The position numbers and the translations under genes are program-made. From positions 496,001-560,000 of the forward strand of contig RCTD01000021.1 of the NCBI GenBank assembly GCA_014898415.1: DNA of 64,000 nt, read 5' to 3'. This DNA is from Stromatinia cepivora. Lineage: Eukaryota; Ascomycota; Leotiomycetes; Helotiales; Sclerotiniaceae. The notes beneath the pieces were generated by a model, which saw nothing but the letters and a program-made list of their open reading frames with translations, had not been told where the DNA came from and ran no database searches. This document shows, piece after piece, positions 49,547-61,856 of this stretch; the stretch's first letter is position 1; each line of letters begins with the position of its first letter.

Positions 49547-52500
49547 TCAATATAAATTAATCTGTTTTAAAAATTCGATTAATTTAATTCGAGCTAATGG
49601 CTTAGTAAGGCCATCGGCTTTTTGGTCATTAGTTGATATATAAATCAGATCTAGATCGCCTGAATTTATAATATCTCTAATATAATAAAACCGTATTGCA
49701 ATATGCTTGCTTCTTTCGTGAAAAATAGGGTTTTTAGCAAGAGCTAATGCAGCTTGGTTATCTGTATATAATGGAAATTTATCTTGTTTATACAGATTTA
49801 GTTCTATTAATAGCTTTTTAATATATATAGCCTCTTTAGCTGCTATATTAATAGCTATAAATTCAGCTTCTGAAGTTGATTGGGCTACAACCGATTGTAG
49901 CTTAGATTTCCAGCTAATAGGTCCTTCGGCTAATATAAATACGTATCCATTAGTTGATTTATACGTATTAATTTCACCCCCATAATCTGAATCACAATAA
50001 CCTTTAATATAAGGGTCATTATTATTGCGTTTATAATTAACCCCTTTATTAATAGTGCCCTTTAAATATCTTAGTATTCTTTTAGCGGCTTGAATATGTA
50101 TAGAGCTAGGATTAGATGAAAAACTAGCTAATCTACTGACGTGAAAAGCTATATCTAATCTAGTTCCAAGTGACAAATATAATAAAGAACCAATAATTTC
50201 TTGATATAATTTTATATCATTATTATTAGCTTTTTCTTTATTATAATAAAGTTTTATTTTTGGATCCATTGGAGTGGAAACAGGGTGTGATTCTAGCATT
50301 CCAAATCTGGCTAATACCTTTTTGGTATATTCTGATTGATGTAGTTTTAAATTATTTGTATTTCTTTCGATTTGAATGCCTAGATAATCTTTTATAGGCC
50401 CTAGATCTTTTAAATCGAAATGCTTTTTAAGATTATTAATAAATTCATTAATAACCTTTTGATTTGGAGCTATAATAGCTATATCATCGACATATATACT
50501 GAGAATGATATTTTTATTTTTATTAATAAAAATACATTCTTCAGTAATTAGATTATAAAAATCTAATTTGTTTAGAACGGTTTTTAAGGTATAATACCAA
50601 ATTCGGGCCGATTGTTTTAAACCGTATAATGCTTTATTTAATTTTAAAGCTTTATTATTTAATTCATTAAAACCTTCAAGGGGTTTTAATATTAGAGGTA
50701 TATCGATATCACCCTGAGCAAAGGCTAATACCATATCGATTTTATGAATTAGCCAATCATTTTGAAGGGCTAATACGAATAATAATTTCCAGACCATTGA
50801 TTTAACCACTGATGCATGAGTATCAATGTAATCTAGGCCATATAATTGCTCAAAACCTTTAGCAACAAATCTAGCTTTGAATTCAATAAAATCACCTAAA
50901 TCCTTTATTTTATAAACCCATCTAGTTTTAAGGGTTTTACTATGATTAGGATTATTAATAATATCCCAGGTTTTATTCAATTCAAGGGTATTTATTTCAT
51001 AATCCATAGCTTTTAGCCAATATTCTTTATCCGGTGAGCTAATTGCTTCTTTATAGGATTTTGGTTCGATTAATATATGATCAGGCTTTTTAATAATAAT
51101 TTTATTATTATTATTAAGCTGAGTATCGAAAGTTAATTGAAGGTTTTTCGAATTTTCATCATCGATTTCGAATTGTACCCCCTTATTAATCGAATTAAAA
51201 TACCCAGAAAGAGCTAGGCCATAATATGATACTCCATTATGATCATATGAAAGTCCTTTATTTTCAGGTTTTAACCCTCTAATTCGTTTAGAGGTTCGAA
51301 TTTCAGGTTTTTCAGGGGTTCCTTCCTCGATTTCATTATTTGAGCGTCCTGATTCGACTATTCTCTCTTCGGGAATTGGGTTTTGTACTATAATTGAAGT
51401 TGAATTTTCTTCTTCTTTATTTATAGTATTAATAGGTTCGAAATCGGGGCTTTCTTCTTCCAAAATATTTAAATCCTGATTTTTATATTCATCGGAATAT
51501 TTTAAATTCTCTTGAATATCAACATCCCTAGTACTAATCACCTTTTTAATTGCAGGAATATATATTAAAAAGTTATTAGAGGATTCAAAACCTACTAATA
51601 TACCTTTTCGAGCCCTAAAATCCATTTTCCCTTTTCGAATTTCTTTATTATTTAATATATAAGTGAGAGAACCTAGTGTTTTTATGTATTCCAAATTAGG
51701 TTTCTTATTATATATTAGTTCGAAAGGAGATGATTTAATAGAACTATTATAGGTTCTATTTTTAATATGGGCTATAGCCTGAATTAAATAAGGCCATAGA
51801 AAAAGAGGAATATCTTTTTCTTTAATTAAACATAATAATCTTTCGATTATATATCTGTTTAATATTTCGGCTATTCCATTTTGGGAATGTGTGTATGGGC
51901 TTATATATTCTGAAATAATCCCGTGATTTTTGATGAAAATAGACCATTTATTTGAAAGAAATTCTAGAGCATTATCTAGCCTTAATATTTTAATATTAGT
52001 ATTAAATTGAGTTTTAATTTGATTATAAAACTCTATTAAAATATCATAAGCTTGTGATTTAAATTTAATGGGATATACCCAAATGGCTCTAGTAGCCCAT
52101 TCCGTAAAGGTTAAAAAGTATTTTTCACCTTTAATCCCTGTAGTTCGAAAGGGCCCAGCAATATCTAGGCTGAATTTTTCGAATTTATTCGATATATCGG
52201 GAATATCAGAGGGTTCTCGACTTATTATTTGATGTAATTTGCCGAATTTGCATGATTCGCATGTATTTAAATCAGATATATTATTTTCTGATTTAATATT
52301 CAAGGATTTAATTAAATAATCCTTATTAATATGACCTAATCTTTTGTGCATTAGGTTTAAATCGATTTTATTGGCTAGTAACTCTGATTTTTCAGATTCA
52401 GAGTTCATGCTTTTGATATATTTAGAATTTATTTTAAAATCTAAATAATAAGCATTATTGATCCAGGGAGCTGTAGTTTTGATATTATACCTTTTGTGGA

Positions 52501-53704
52501 TTAGATTGATTTTATTTCCTGGTGGTATAATATGACTAGCCCAGCCCTTAGTAGCTATTTTATTTGAGCTAATTAAGGTTGTAGCTAATTTTGGTATATA
52601 ATATACCCCTTGAATAATAACTTCCGAATTATTATTAATAATAATTGGAATATCACCTATTCCTTCGATTGAAGTATTTTCACCACTGGCTACAGTAATA
52701 TAGTGATTTTTCAATGGTTTATAATTAATAAACCATTCCTTATTAGGGCAATAATGTTCTGTAGCTCCTGAATCTAATATGAATTTGTATTTCGAAATAT
52801 TGACTGAATTAGCTAGTCGAATATTATGATTTACAGTCATTAATTGCTTGTTTGAAAGAGGGTTCTTTTTATTCGAATTATTATTCGAATCAGAATTGGA
52901 TTGCTTATTATTATTACCCTTATTATTCTTTAATTCAGGGTATTTAATAAAGCATTTAGATTCTAAATGACCCTTCTTCCGGCAATGACTACAATAAGGA
53001 GTTTTATTATTATTATTTTTAAAACTAGCCTTATTTGCGGTGAGGTCTATATTAGATTTCATTCTAGCCTCTTCGGATATTAATTCAGAAAATAAATTAT
53101 CTAAATCAATATTATTATTATTTTTAGCTAATTCTTTAGCTAATTCTTCGTATTTTCGAGAGGCAAAACCATCGAATGAACTAGGTAGGCCTCTAAAAAG
53201 GAACCATGCAATAAAGGCCTTCGGAATTTCGTATTTCATCGATTTTAAATAGTTATATGATGATTGGATAGAATTAGTATATTCATCCATTCCATCAGAA
53301 CTATTATAATTAGATTCTATTAATTTATTTAGATATCTCCCCATTAATTCTAAGGATGATTCTCCAAATATTTTATTAATAGATTCCCAAAGGGTTTTAG
53401 CCGAATTTTTATCTTTAAATCTTTCGACTAATTCGAAGCTAATTATAGATTTAATAGCTCCTAAAGCCCTCTTTTCATTTCGAAGATATTCAGAGGTTCT
53501 TTCATTAAATCTAATAGCTAATTCAGGGCTATAAGGTTCTCCTTTTTCATTAATATATAATGATTTATTTGGAGGAGTTTCGGAACCATCGATATAAGGC
53601 ATAAAACCATTAATTTCAAGGTATAATTTAGCCTTATTTATCCATTCAATATAATTGGACCTCCCTTTCAAGGGTTCTCCTTTAAAATTTATACCGGAAG
53701 CCAT
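49547..53704 (-). CDS. Copia Gag-Pol polyprotein, intact
   Basis: A single 1,385-residue frame encoding the whole retrotransposon polyprotein in copia order. The Gag-like N-terminus (about 1-230, MASGINFKGEPL start) is followed by a CCHC zinc knuckle (237-251) and an aspartic protease with DSGATEHYC (about 311). The integrase has an HHCC zinc region (MHKRLGH...CESCKFGK) and a DDE core (LDIAGPF, LRLDNALEF, NGIAEILNR). The reverse transcriptase has RWVYKIKDL, KIDMVLAFAQGD, LYGLKQSARIW and the catalytic YVDDI. RNase H has CDSDYGG, SEAEF and YTDNQAA, ending near KADGLTKPL. It makes and integrates cDNA of its own RNA. There is no frameshift between gag and pol and no premature stop. Codons are strongly A/T-ending, yet RIP-type stops are absent, in contrast with the surrounding dead copies. 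Confidence 0.96.
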   Translation of the reverse strand: MASGINFKGEPLKGRSNYIEWINKAKLYLEINGFMPYIDGSETPPNKSLYINEKGEPYSPELAIRFNERTSEYLRNEKRALGAIKSIISFELVERFKDKNSAKTLWESINKIFGESSLELMGRYLNKLIESNYNSSDGMDEYTNSIQSSYNYLKSMKYEIPKAFIAWFLFRGLPSSFDGFASRKYEELAKELAKNNNNIDLDNLFSELISEEARMKSNIDLTANKASFKNNNNKTPYCSHCRKKGHLESKCFIKYPELKNNKGNNNKQSNSDSNNNSNKKNPLSNKQLMTVNHNIRLANSVNISKYKFILDSGATEHYCPNKEWFINYKPLKNHYITVASGENTSIEGIGDIPIIINNNSEVIIQGVYYIPKLATTLISSNKIATKGWASHIIPPGNKINLIHKRYNIKTTAPWINNAYYLDFKINSKYIKSMNSESEKSELLANKIDLNLMHKRLGHINKDYLIKSLNIKSENNISDLNTCESCKFGKLHQIISREPSDIPDISNKFEKFSLDIAGPFRTTGIKGEKYFLTFTEWATRAIWVYPIKFKSQAYDILIEFYNQIKTQFNTNIKILRLDNALEFLSNKWSIFIKNHGIISEYISPYTHSQNGIAEILNRYIIERLLCLIKEKDIPLFLWPYLIQAIAHIKNRTYNSSIKSSPFELIYNKKPNLEYIKTLGSLTYILNNKEIRKGKMDFRARKGILVGFESSNNFLIYIPAIKKVISTRDVDIQENLKYSDEYKNQDLNILEEESPDFEPINTINKEEENSTSIIVQNPIPEERIVESGRSNNEIEEGTPEKPEIRTSKRIRGLKPENKGLSYDHNGVSYYGLALSGYFNSINKGVQFEIDDENSKNLQLTFDTQLNNNNKIIIKKPDHILIEPKSYKEAISSPDKEYWLKAMDYEINTLELNKTWDIINNPNHSKTLKTRWVYKIKDLGDFIEFKARFVAKGFEQLYGLDYIDTHASVVKSMVWKLLFVLALQNDWLIHKIDMVLAFAQGDIDIPLILKPLEGFNELNNKALKLNKALYGLKQSARIWYYTLKTVLNKLDFYNLITEECIFINKNKNIILSIYVDDIAIIAPNQKVINEFINNLKKHFDLKDLGPIKDYLGIQIERNTNNLKLHQSEYTKKVLARFGMLESHPVSTPMDPKIKLYYNKEKANNNDIKLYQEIIGSLLYLSLGTRLDIAFHVSRLASFSSNPSSIHIQAAKRILRYLKGTINKGVNYKRNNNDPYIKGYCDSDYGGEINTYKSTNGYVFILAEGPISWKSKLQSVVAQSTSEAEFIAINIAAKEAIYIKKLLIELNLYKQDKFPLYTDNQAALALAKNPIFHERSKHIAIRFYYIRDIINSGDLDLIYISTNDQKADGLTKPLARIKLIEFLKQINLY

Positions 53705-54162
53705 TTTTAAGCCTTTATATATAAGCTATATGGACTTTTAATCTGATATAAAATTAATACTAATTTTGATGAATTTAGTATTAAAATTTTGAATGAATTT
53801 CGATTATGATTCGAATTGATATCGAAATTAATTCGATTAAAAATTATAAACCAGCCACCTCTTAAATTAAATCTTTATTTTAAACTGTATAAAATAAAGC
53901 CTAATCAAGCTAGGGCACCTTGGTATGAAGAAATTGATATATCACCCGCTATGGGTAGCGTATAGCTTAAATATATCGTCTAGGGACCTAATTTTATTCG
54001 CTCAATTAGGTTTAGCTTCAGGGACGCAGGCCTCAGGGTTTATTTTCGATGGTATTTCAATATAATATCGATATTATATTGATATAATTATATTCGACGG
54101 CTTAATAGCTATAATATTATAGCTTTAAATCAAGCCAATACCCTTTTTAAGCTAGTTAATTA

Positions 54163-54181
54163 ACTAGCCGGGCTCATAACC
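54163..54181 (-). other. Primer-binding site matching initiator tRNA-Met anticodon arm
   Basis: Directly inside the 5' LTR the plus strand reads GCCGGGCTCATAACC. This matches the anticodon arm of eukaryotic initiator tRNA-Met (GGGCUCAUAACC, anticodon CAU) rather than its 3' end. Priming from a tRNA half cut in the anticodon loop is established for Drosophila copia; use here is inferred from the match. Confidence 0.75.
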
Positions 54182-54710
54182 TCTTGGAGGAGGTTGATAG
54201 GTTAATAATAATGACTAATATAGTAATAATACTATTCACTATTATTATAGTGGAAGACTTAGTTATATAGCTTAAAAGGGTAATCGAATATATAATGGTT
54301 GAAGTCAAAATATGAGTGTATTGAATATTGAATTTATTTTGCTTGTTTTTCAGAAGAATTCTTTGAAGAAAATCTTCTTATTTATAGTATTTGATAAGAT
54401 TCTATGAAATTCTATAATATTCTATGATTATAAATAAGATCGATTTAAATCGAATCTTATAGAATCATTTTATATAATGAAATGAAATAGTAACCAATAA
54501 TATTTAACCTTAGAAATAAGAAAGTTCTATACGCTTCCATCACATTCTATTCCATTATAAATCATTCTAGTATGATATATGATCGAAATTTCATATAATA
54601 ATAAAATTTAATAATATTAAATTATATTATTAATATATCACGTGATCATATAACCATCGGTTCGGTTAATATTATTAAGTGATTTAATAAACTTATTAGA
54701 AATTCTTATA
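54182..54710 (-). repeat. 5' LTR of the intact copia element
   Basis: 529 bp, same length and apparently same sequence as the left copy. It carries the element's promoter by analogy with other LTRs. Followed on the right by the target duplication AATTT. Confidence 0.9.
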
Positions 54711-55557
54711 AATTTTAGTCAATTTTGATCAATTTTAATCAATTTCGATCGATTCGATTAATTAATCCCAATCTCGAAATACCTTTAGGATCCAATAACA
54801 CTATATATAATACAAATGAAACTTCATTACAATATATATTTCGTATACTACGAATTTATACTCAGATTCTTTTTTAAGATCATCTTAAAAACTTTGTAAC
54901 AATCAATTTCGAAATAATCTGAAAATATATAACAACCATTATTATAATAACCATAGCAGACATATTCAAATACTCCCCTACAACCCTTCATTCTGAAAGA
55001 ATACAAATCCTATCGTTATCAATATCAATCATTTTATATATCAAAAACGAAGAATACAATGAATGAATAGATAAATAGAAATACAATCAATTCGTATCTA
55101 TAAAAGAAAACCCTTAGGAAATCATCGATTTTTGCAAATACAAACTAAAGTTCTATATAATATATAATTATATCAATAAATCTATAGAATAATTATTACA
55201 GCGATTTTGCAGACTTCAAAATTGAGCATTTCGAATTCATCAATTTAAAGATTATACTCAGATTATATATTGAATTAAAAACAGATAGCTTATTTGTTAA
55301 AAAAACAATACAATATATAGAACTGATAATCAACGAAATCTTAATCGAAACACTTCATATTCTATATATATTATAATCAAATGAACAAATTCGAGAAACA
55401 AGAATGGATCGATATTTCCAATTCCGATCAAAAATTATTCTAAATCAAATTAAGATACTCAACAATAATATATATTTGAATATCATCCTCAAAGATTTAT
55501 TACTTTTATTCAATCCTAAAAGAAAAGAACAATTTGTATAAATAAATATAAGACAAT
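54711..55557. other. Decayed interior of the dead copia element
   Basis: AT-rich remnant between two younger insertions. No intact frame; its position predicts gag/leader sequence of the dead element. Confidence 0.5.
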
Positions 55558-56089
55558 TATAAGAATTTCTAATAAGTTTATTAAATCACTTAATAATATT
55601 AACCGAACCGATGGTTATATGATCACGTGATATATTAATAATATAATTTAATATCATTAAATTTTATTATTATACAAAATCTCGATCATATATCATATTA
55701 GAATGATTTATAATGGAATAGAATGTGATGGAAGTGTATAGAACTTTCTTATTTCTAAGGTTAAATATTATTGGTTACTATTTCATTTCATTATATAAAA
55801 TGATTCTATAAGATTCGATTTAAATCGATCTTATTTATAATCATAGAATATTATAGAATTTCATAGAATCCTATCAAATATTATAAATAAGAAGATTTTC
55901 TTCAAAGAATTCTTCTGAAAAACAAGCAAAATAAATTCAATATTCAATACACTTATATTTTGACTTCAACCATTATATATTTGATTACCCTTTTAAGCTG
56001 TATAACTAAGTCTTCCACTATAATAATAGTGAATAATATTATTATTATTATATTATTCATTATTATTAACCAATCAACCTCCTTCAAGA
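55558..56089 (+). mobile_element. Solo LTR of the same copia family, inverted
   Basis: 532 bp, reverse complement of the 529-bp copia LTR with scattered differences, ending TATAAG...TTCAAGA and flanked by ACAAT on both sides (55553-55557, 56090-56094). Older than the intact element. Its ends confirm that this LTR family starts TATAAG and ends AAGA. Confidence 0.88.
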
Positions 56090-59000
56090 ACAATTATCTT
56101 TAATATAATATAAAGGAATTCAATTATTACAATTAAACAAGAAATCGGGATCTTATATATTCAAGAAACTCTTAAACAACGAATATCAAGATTCAGGATA
56201 AAAACAATGCTCAGTATTATTACAATTATTATATAATAACAATATATCATTCAAAGATAAAAAATCATTGAATGAAAAGAAATTTATTTATAATAAAGAA
56301 TTATCAAACAGATCACTTGATAATAAGAAACCCTTAAGTGATAATAAACATTTCGGAAATGATCACAAAACAAACGATATAGATCAAAATGATATTTATA
56401 TATATCCTTATAAAAATAATAGAGGAAGAAGAAATCTACTTAATAATAAAGAAAACAATGGTTTAGGAAATTACAAGAATAAACTATCCAATCATATATA
56501 AAGCAATAATATCGATTATAACCTCGAAAACCTTGAAAAACTTTATGAAAATGCTAACAAATATACTGACCAAAACGATAATTTCGATTACAAGTACACT
56601 ATCTTCCTTAACCATTACAAAAGAATCGATATCTATCTAAATCTTTATATAAAAACATTCTCTATAATATTAAAGGAAGAGACTTTTATATTCTACTATT
56701 CGAATCTCAATCATATTCTAAATACGATAAAGGGCATCTGCGAAATAATGAAAATATTTTTCGAAGAAAAAGGGCATTAATATAGATTCATAGAAAAATG
56801 GGATCATACAATATTTAAAACAATTATTGTATAGAACCCTAGAAAATTGATATCAGAATACTTGGATATCATGATCACCAAACTTTGGTATTTTCAAAAA
56901 GGTTTATCAAAAGAACTTCAAACAATTATATATATTCAAAGAAAGATCTTCAATATATATAATCACATATTAGTATATAATCAAATATACTATCGATCTT
57001 CAAAATCTGTAATCGGATTTATTGAAGATCTACAAGGTTCTATTTCTATATACAAGAAATCATATCCAAATGAAAACAAGACATTTTATACAGATCGAAT
57101 ATATAATCAAAAGAACCCTAAGTATAATCGCAAATACAAATTCAATTAACGATTCCTTATTCGATCAAAAGAAACTAAAAGATACTTTGTTTACAAAAAA
57201 GAAGATTATTAGTTAAACAAATATATAGAAATTGAACAAACTGAATTGAAATACAAATATAGAGAATTATTCAAAAACAACAATAAGGATTTCGGATTAT
57301 ATTTCGAATAATACATTATCGAATACAAAAGAACTTTATCGAATATCGATATTGATAAAGAATTCGTAATATATATTCAAAACGATTCAAAAAAGGATAT
57401 AAAGAATAATAATCCAGAATATACTTGAATCTTATCTTACAAATCGATTAACAGAAAAAAAGTTGTAATAAATCTATTCAATAAAACAATAATATATATT
57501 CTAATTAGTTTCATTAATAAATTAATTAACAAAACTAAAGGATATAAAGCTTTCTTCTCGAAATATAATAACAAAGAGTTTCAGAGTATTATTATCGATA
57601 TAGAAGTATTTCAATGATCTATAATAGGATTTAAACAATATTAAATATATCAAAAAAATATTAAGAATATTATATTGAATATAAATAGAATAGGAGTCGC
57701 AAAAATGATATTCGGAATTGAAAAGGTCGAATTAATCGAATCGATTCAATTGAATTTATCTTTAGGAATTATTGAATTCTATATTATAGAATTAGAAATA
57801 TTATTCTTATTATTATTATAGGATATAGATCGATTCGGAATATATTATAATAATATCATTGATATATTTGTATTACTAATTATAAACCATCTTTGTATTC
57901 GCAAATTCAAATATACAATACTACTTTAGAATATAAAAATCCAGCAATTTATATAAATATCTATCGATATGAATAATTATTATCTAATCGAATCGAAAAT
58001 ATAAAGATTATATTATTGTTTCGATTATTTCTTTGTAAATAGATTTTATTGAATTCTTCGATATATAGATTATATAGATATTATTCAGAGAGATTTTGAA
58101 AAATTTATGAAATTCTATGAATATTGTCAAAAATATAGAAAATCCCTAAGCAAATTCAAATTCAATTTTCGTGATGATATTGAATTTAATCATTCGATTA
58201 TAATCGATATTATATATATTAACAATAAATCAATATTATATATTATCGATAAAAAAACCAGATTCCAAATAATATAATAACTCGATAATATTAATATAAA
58301 GTATATATAGAATAAATTAAGAATATATTAAATAAATATATACCTAAGCTTATCAGATTATATTATTCATAATATCGGGAAAAACTTTGTGAATAAGGAA
58401 TTCAAATAATATATCGAAATGATAACGATTATTACGAAAAGCATATTTATCGAAGTATATTGATCGATCGGGATGATTGAGCGTTATTATCAAATTATTC
58501 GATATACATATAATATCATCAAAAAAGAATTCAAAAGCATTAGAATAACGAAAGAATCAATATTATAAATAATAATGAAAACAATCAATGATATCATTAA
58601 TTTTAACAGAATTATACCTACCCTCCTAATATTCGGAGCATATCTACAAATAAACGAACTCGATCCATTAGCATCTAATATTCAACAACAATCTAATATA
58701 ATCAAGAAAGTAAATAACAAAATCAAAAAGCTCCGAATTAAAAGATAAATAATAAATATATTAAATCAATATAACAATCCAAATACAATTCTAATCTATA
58801 AACTACTAATCAATTTAAAAATATAAATATAAAAAAAAAGAAACAATCGAATTACCGGATAAATAGGACTATTTATATTATTACGAATCAAAAGCGAAAT
58901 TTATATAATTCAATTATCAAATGGATCTACAATCTTTCGATCTATAATAATAAAACCTTATATAATCGAAACAGTAATACCAATAAAATTCATTGTATAA

Positions 59001-61087
59001 ATAAAACATACTATAACAAAACAAATCCTTCAGAAAACATTCTTGAAGGATTTCGAAACTATTATTAAAAAGAAATTTAAGATTATTTTAAAAAACATAA
59101 TAAAAGCGAATCCTGATATTTTTCAAGTAATTATTTCTTTAATAAGAATATTATATAGTATAATAAATACAATATCAATTGAAATTATAGTAATATACTT
59201 TATTAAAGATATAATAACAATATCAAATATAATTATCTATTTTCAAAATAATGAAAAAGAAAACATCATTGAATCCTTCAACGAAAATCTATTGATATCC
59301 AATATATCCCAAAATCCATCGATCTATAAAGAATCAAGAAAGAAAGAAATTAATGATTTAATAGAAAACGATATATTTGAAATCATATAACAAATAAATA
59401 TATCAAAAGGTATATAAATATTCAAATCAAGATTCATTGATGAAATTAAAAATGAAGATATTAAAAAGGTATTTCCAAAATCGAGGTTTATAGTTTAAAT
59501 ATGGAATGATACAGAAAAGAGAATAATATTAATATAATCATTTATGATTTAACGAACAAATCAATATTTGATATTAAGTATTATAATTATCTTATAATCA
59601 ATTATACAAATAACTTTGTATATTAGGGATATTATTTAAGTTTATATATAAATAGTATTCAATCTAATATAATTGTTTTATATTCTATTATTTAAGGAAA
59701 TAGAATTCATAAAGGGAATATTACTACAAATGATCAAATCATTATATAGTATACCAAAAACTGGAAATCATTGGTTCGGTATTTACTATAATTATTACTT
59801 CATTGCACTCCAAATGATCCAATCAATCTACGATTCCTGCCTAATATATATCAAACAGGAAAACAAAGCATTCGAATTAATAGGATTTCAAATAAATAAT
59901 ATAATCATTGTAATCAATAAAGCATTTATAAATAAAGAACAAAAAGAATTCGAAAATGCGAAGTTTCTTATAAAAAATCGAGAAACCTTATTATCTAAGA
60001 ACCCCTTTAAATTCAACGGAATTGTTATTATTCAAATAAACAATAACTTTATTTATATCAATCAAAAAAAACAATATACAAATCTATAATTTGTTAAAAT
60101 ACAATCAATTGATATTTATAATACAAAGGGTAAAGTTCGAAAAAATATAACCCCAAAGGATTAATATATTGTTCAATATATAAAAGGAACTTATATTTCG
60201 ATAATATATTAATCAAAAGTATTATTCGCTTTTTCTTTTGCTACCCAGATTATCAATCCTAAAAAAGAAGATATAAAATTGATGAATAAAACAATTCAAT
60301 AATAAATGAACAATTCAATTAAAAAATTGAAATTCGTATTATTCAATCTCGATTTACTGAAACTAATAGTATTCATAAATATATTATTCACCAATAATCA
60401 AAATCTATCCTTGCAAATCAGATATATCATTATATTAATGAATAAAAACAACAAAGCGAATCTAATTTATTAATTATTTATTAAATGTAAAAGAATTATT
60501 AGGAGTATATTAGTATCGGAACTTTATAATATGATCTTGGAATTCGATGTTAGCGCAATACTCAAAAGTATTATTGGAGATATATTATTAAAGCAAAAAG
60601 TACCATTAATTATATATATAGATTCGAAATCGCTTTACAATTATTTTACAAAATTAAATTCAATATAAAAGAAAAGATTAATAATTGATCTAATGATTTT
60701 ATAATAATTATATAAACGAAAGGAGATAATAAAAATCAAATAAATTGATAAAGAATCTAACCCTGTTAATGTAATAACGAAAACAAAATTATATCAGGCT
60801 TTCAAAGATTTTGTAAAGAATAATACAATTAAGATCAAGGTTACAAAATAAATAGAAAGATCAGAATATGATAAAAAGAAAATAATATAAATACAGGAAT
60901 TGAAGAACAAATGCAAAACAAGAATCATTACAGGCATATATTCAACCATCGGATATATGATCATTTTATATATAAATTGATTCGAATAAAGAAACAAAAT
61001 GAGAGTTAGGATTGGAAAAAGTATTCATTTGCTGGATATATATATTCCTGAAGTATACGATACTTCACCTTTAAAAGAAATTACTAA

Positions 61088-61309
61088 TATCAGAATATGA
61101 ATCATATGCATAGTAAGGATGATAAGGATGGTAAGGATGGTAAGGATTACGTAAGCACTAATGCTCGCACTAGTGCCTCGGTATGCACTATTATATAGAT
61201 CTTTACCCTCTATAGATTCTAGTTCTCTAGGCAAATCAAAATGTATTAACAAAAGAGTTTTATACGTTCGTTGATGAACCTCACTTCCCCGTGTATAGTT
61301 GTCCCGATA
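61088..61309 (+). repeat. 3' LTR of the dead copia element
   Basis: 222 bp, starting TATCAGAATATGAATC (TGTCGG before RIP) and ending TTGTCCCGATA. It carries only about three GGTAAGGAT-like units. Followed by the TGATT target duplication. Confidence 0.8.
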
Positions 61310-61789
61310 TGATTATATTTATTTTGTATAAATTTAATTTATGTTGGAATGAGCTAGTTTATTTATAAATACTCTTATTTTTTCTTATTTTAATATCAAT
61401 TAATTTATTTAGAAAACTAGTATATTTCGAAATGAATTATGTTTATTTCGGAATATCAAATTTGTATAATGGCCCGGGATATATATTATTTATAAATGTT
61501 ATTTATGAATGATATAATAGACTATAAGATATTATATATTTTTTATAATTGTATACTACATTCTTTCAGTATATCCTTCACTAGATATCTATTCAATCTC
61601 GTTTTTTCATTTTTGCCGTTTTATCTCTTTTCCCCCGCCCTGTTCTGTCCTCCTTCTTCTCTCTCATTTCCCCCCCTCCCCCCTTTTATCTCCTCTCCTT
61701 CTCATCCATCTATATCTCCTTACTTTCCATCTATATTTATATATTTTTCTTTATCTATTCCTTTTCTTTAATCTCTCTTCCCTTTTATT

Positions 61790-61856
61790 ATCCTACTATC
61801 CTACTATCCTACTATCCTACTATCCTACTATCCTACTATCCTACTATCCCACTATC
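61790..61856. repeat. 8-bp microsatellite CCTACTAT
   Basis: About eight tandem copies of CCTACTAT, the last ones changing to CCCACTAT. Confidence 0.9.

Larger units (their letters stand above)
48981..54710 (-). mobile_element. Complete Ty1/copia LTR retrotransposon
   Basis: A 5,730-bp element with two 529-bp LTRs, left 48981-49509 (3' LTR) and right 54182-54710 (5' LTR), that I could not tell apart by eye. It is flanked by AATTT on both sides (48976-48980, 54711-54715). A polypurine tract (AAGGGGG on the minus strand) touches the 3' LTR, and a primer site resembling the initiator tRNA-Met anticodon arm touches the 5' LTR. One long intact polyprotein frame fills the interior. Matching LTRs and an open frame indicate recent insertion and possible activity. 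It sits inside the dead copia element. Confidence 0.93.
48173..61309 (+). mobile_element. RIP-dead Ty1/copia element with both LTRs, interrupted by nested elements
   Basis: The 5' LTR is 48173-48484 and the 3' LTR 61088-61309, in the same orientation. The pair is flanked by TGATT at 48168-48172 and 61310-61314, a 5-bp target duplication across 13 kb. The interior, excluding inserts, holds broken plus-strand copia coding sequence. There is a gag-like region (about 56250-57150) and an integrase-core remnant near 58180-58260 (DIIYINNKSILYIIDKKTRFQ). Then come reverse transcriptase near 59700-60090 (MIKSLYSIPKTGNHWF, IYDSCLIY) and RNase H-like sequence near 60500-60650. Stops and frameshifts are frequent, so it is not functional. 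A complete younger copia element and a solo LTR are inserted in it. Confidence 0.8.
47069..61485. mobile_element. Outer element with terminal inverted repeats, host of the nest
   Basis: The left end (CCGGGCCATTGCGCAAATAC..., 47071-47145) reappears as reverse complement at the right end (61410-61477), about 75% alike over about 70 bp, with GC-to-AT changes on the right. Subterminal GAGCTAG-type repeats follow inside both ends (left 47126-47255, right near 61347). TATATATG and TATATATT flank the ends, possibly an 8-bp target duplication in AT-rich DNA. Removing the retroelement inserted at 48173-61309 leaves about 1.3 kb, so this was a small DNA transposon or MITE-like element. No transposase frame is visible. 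Confidence 0.6.
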
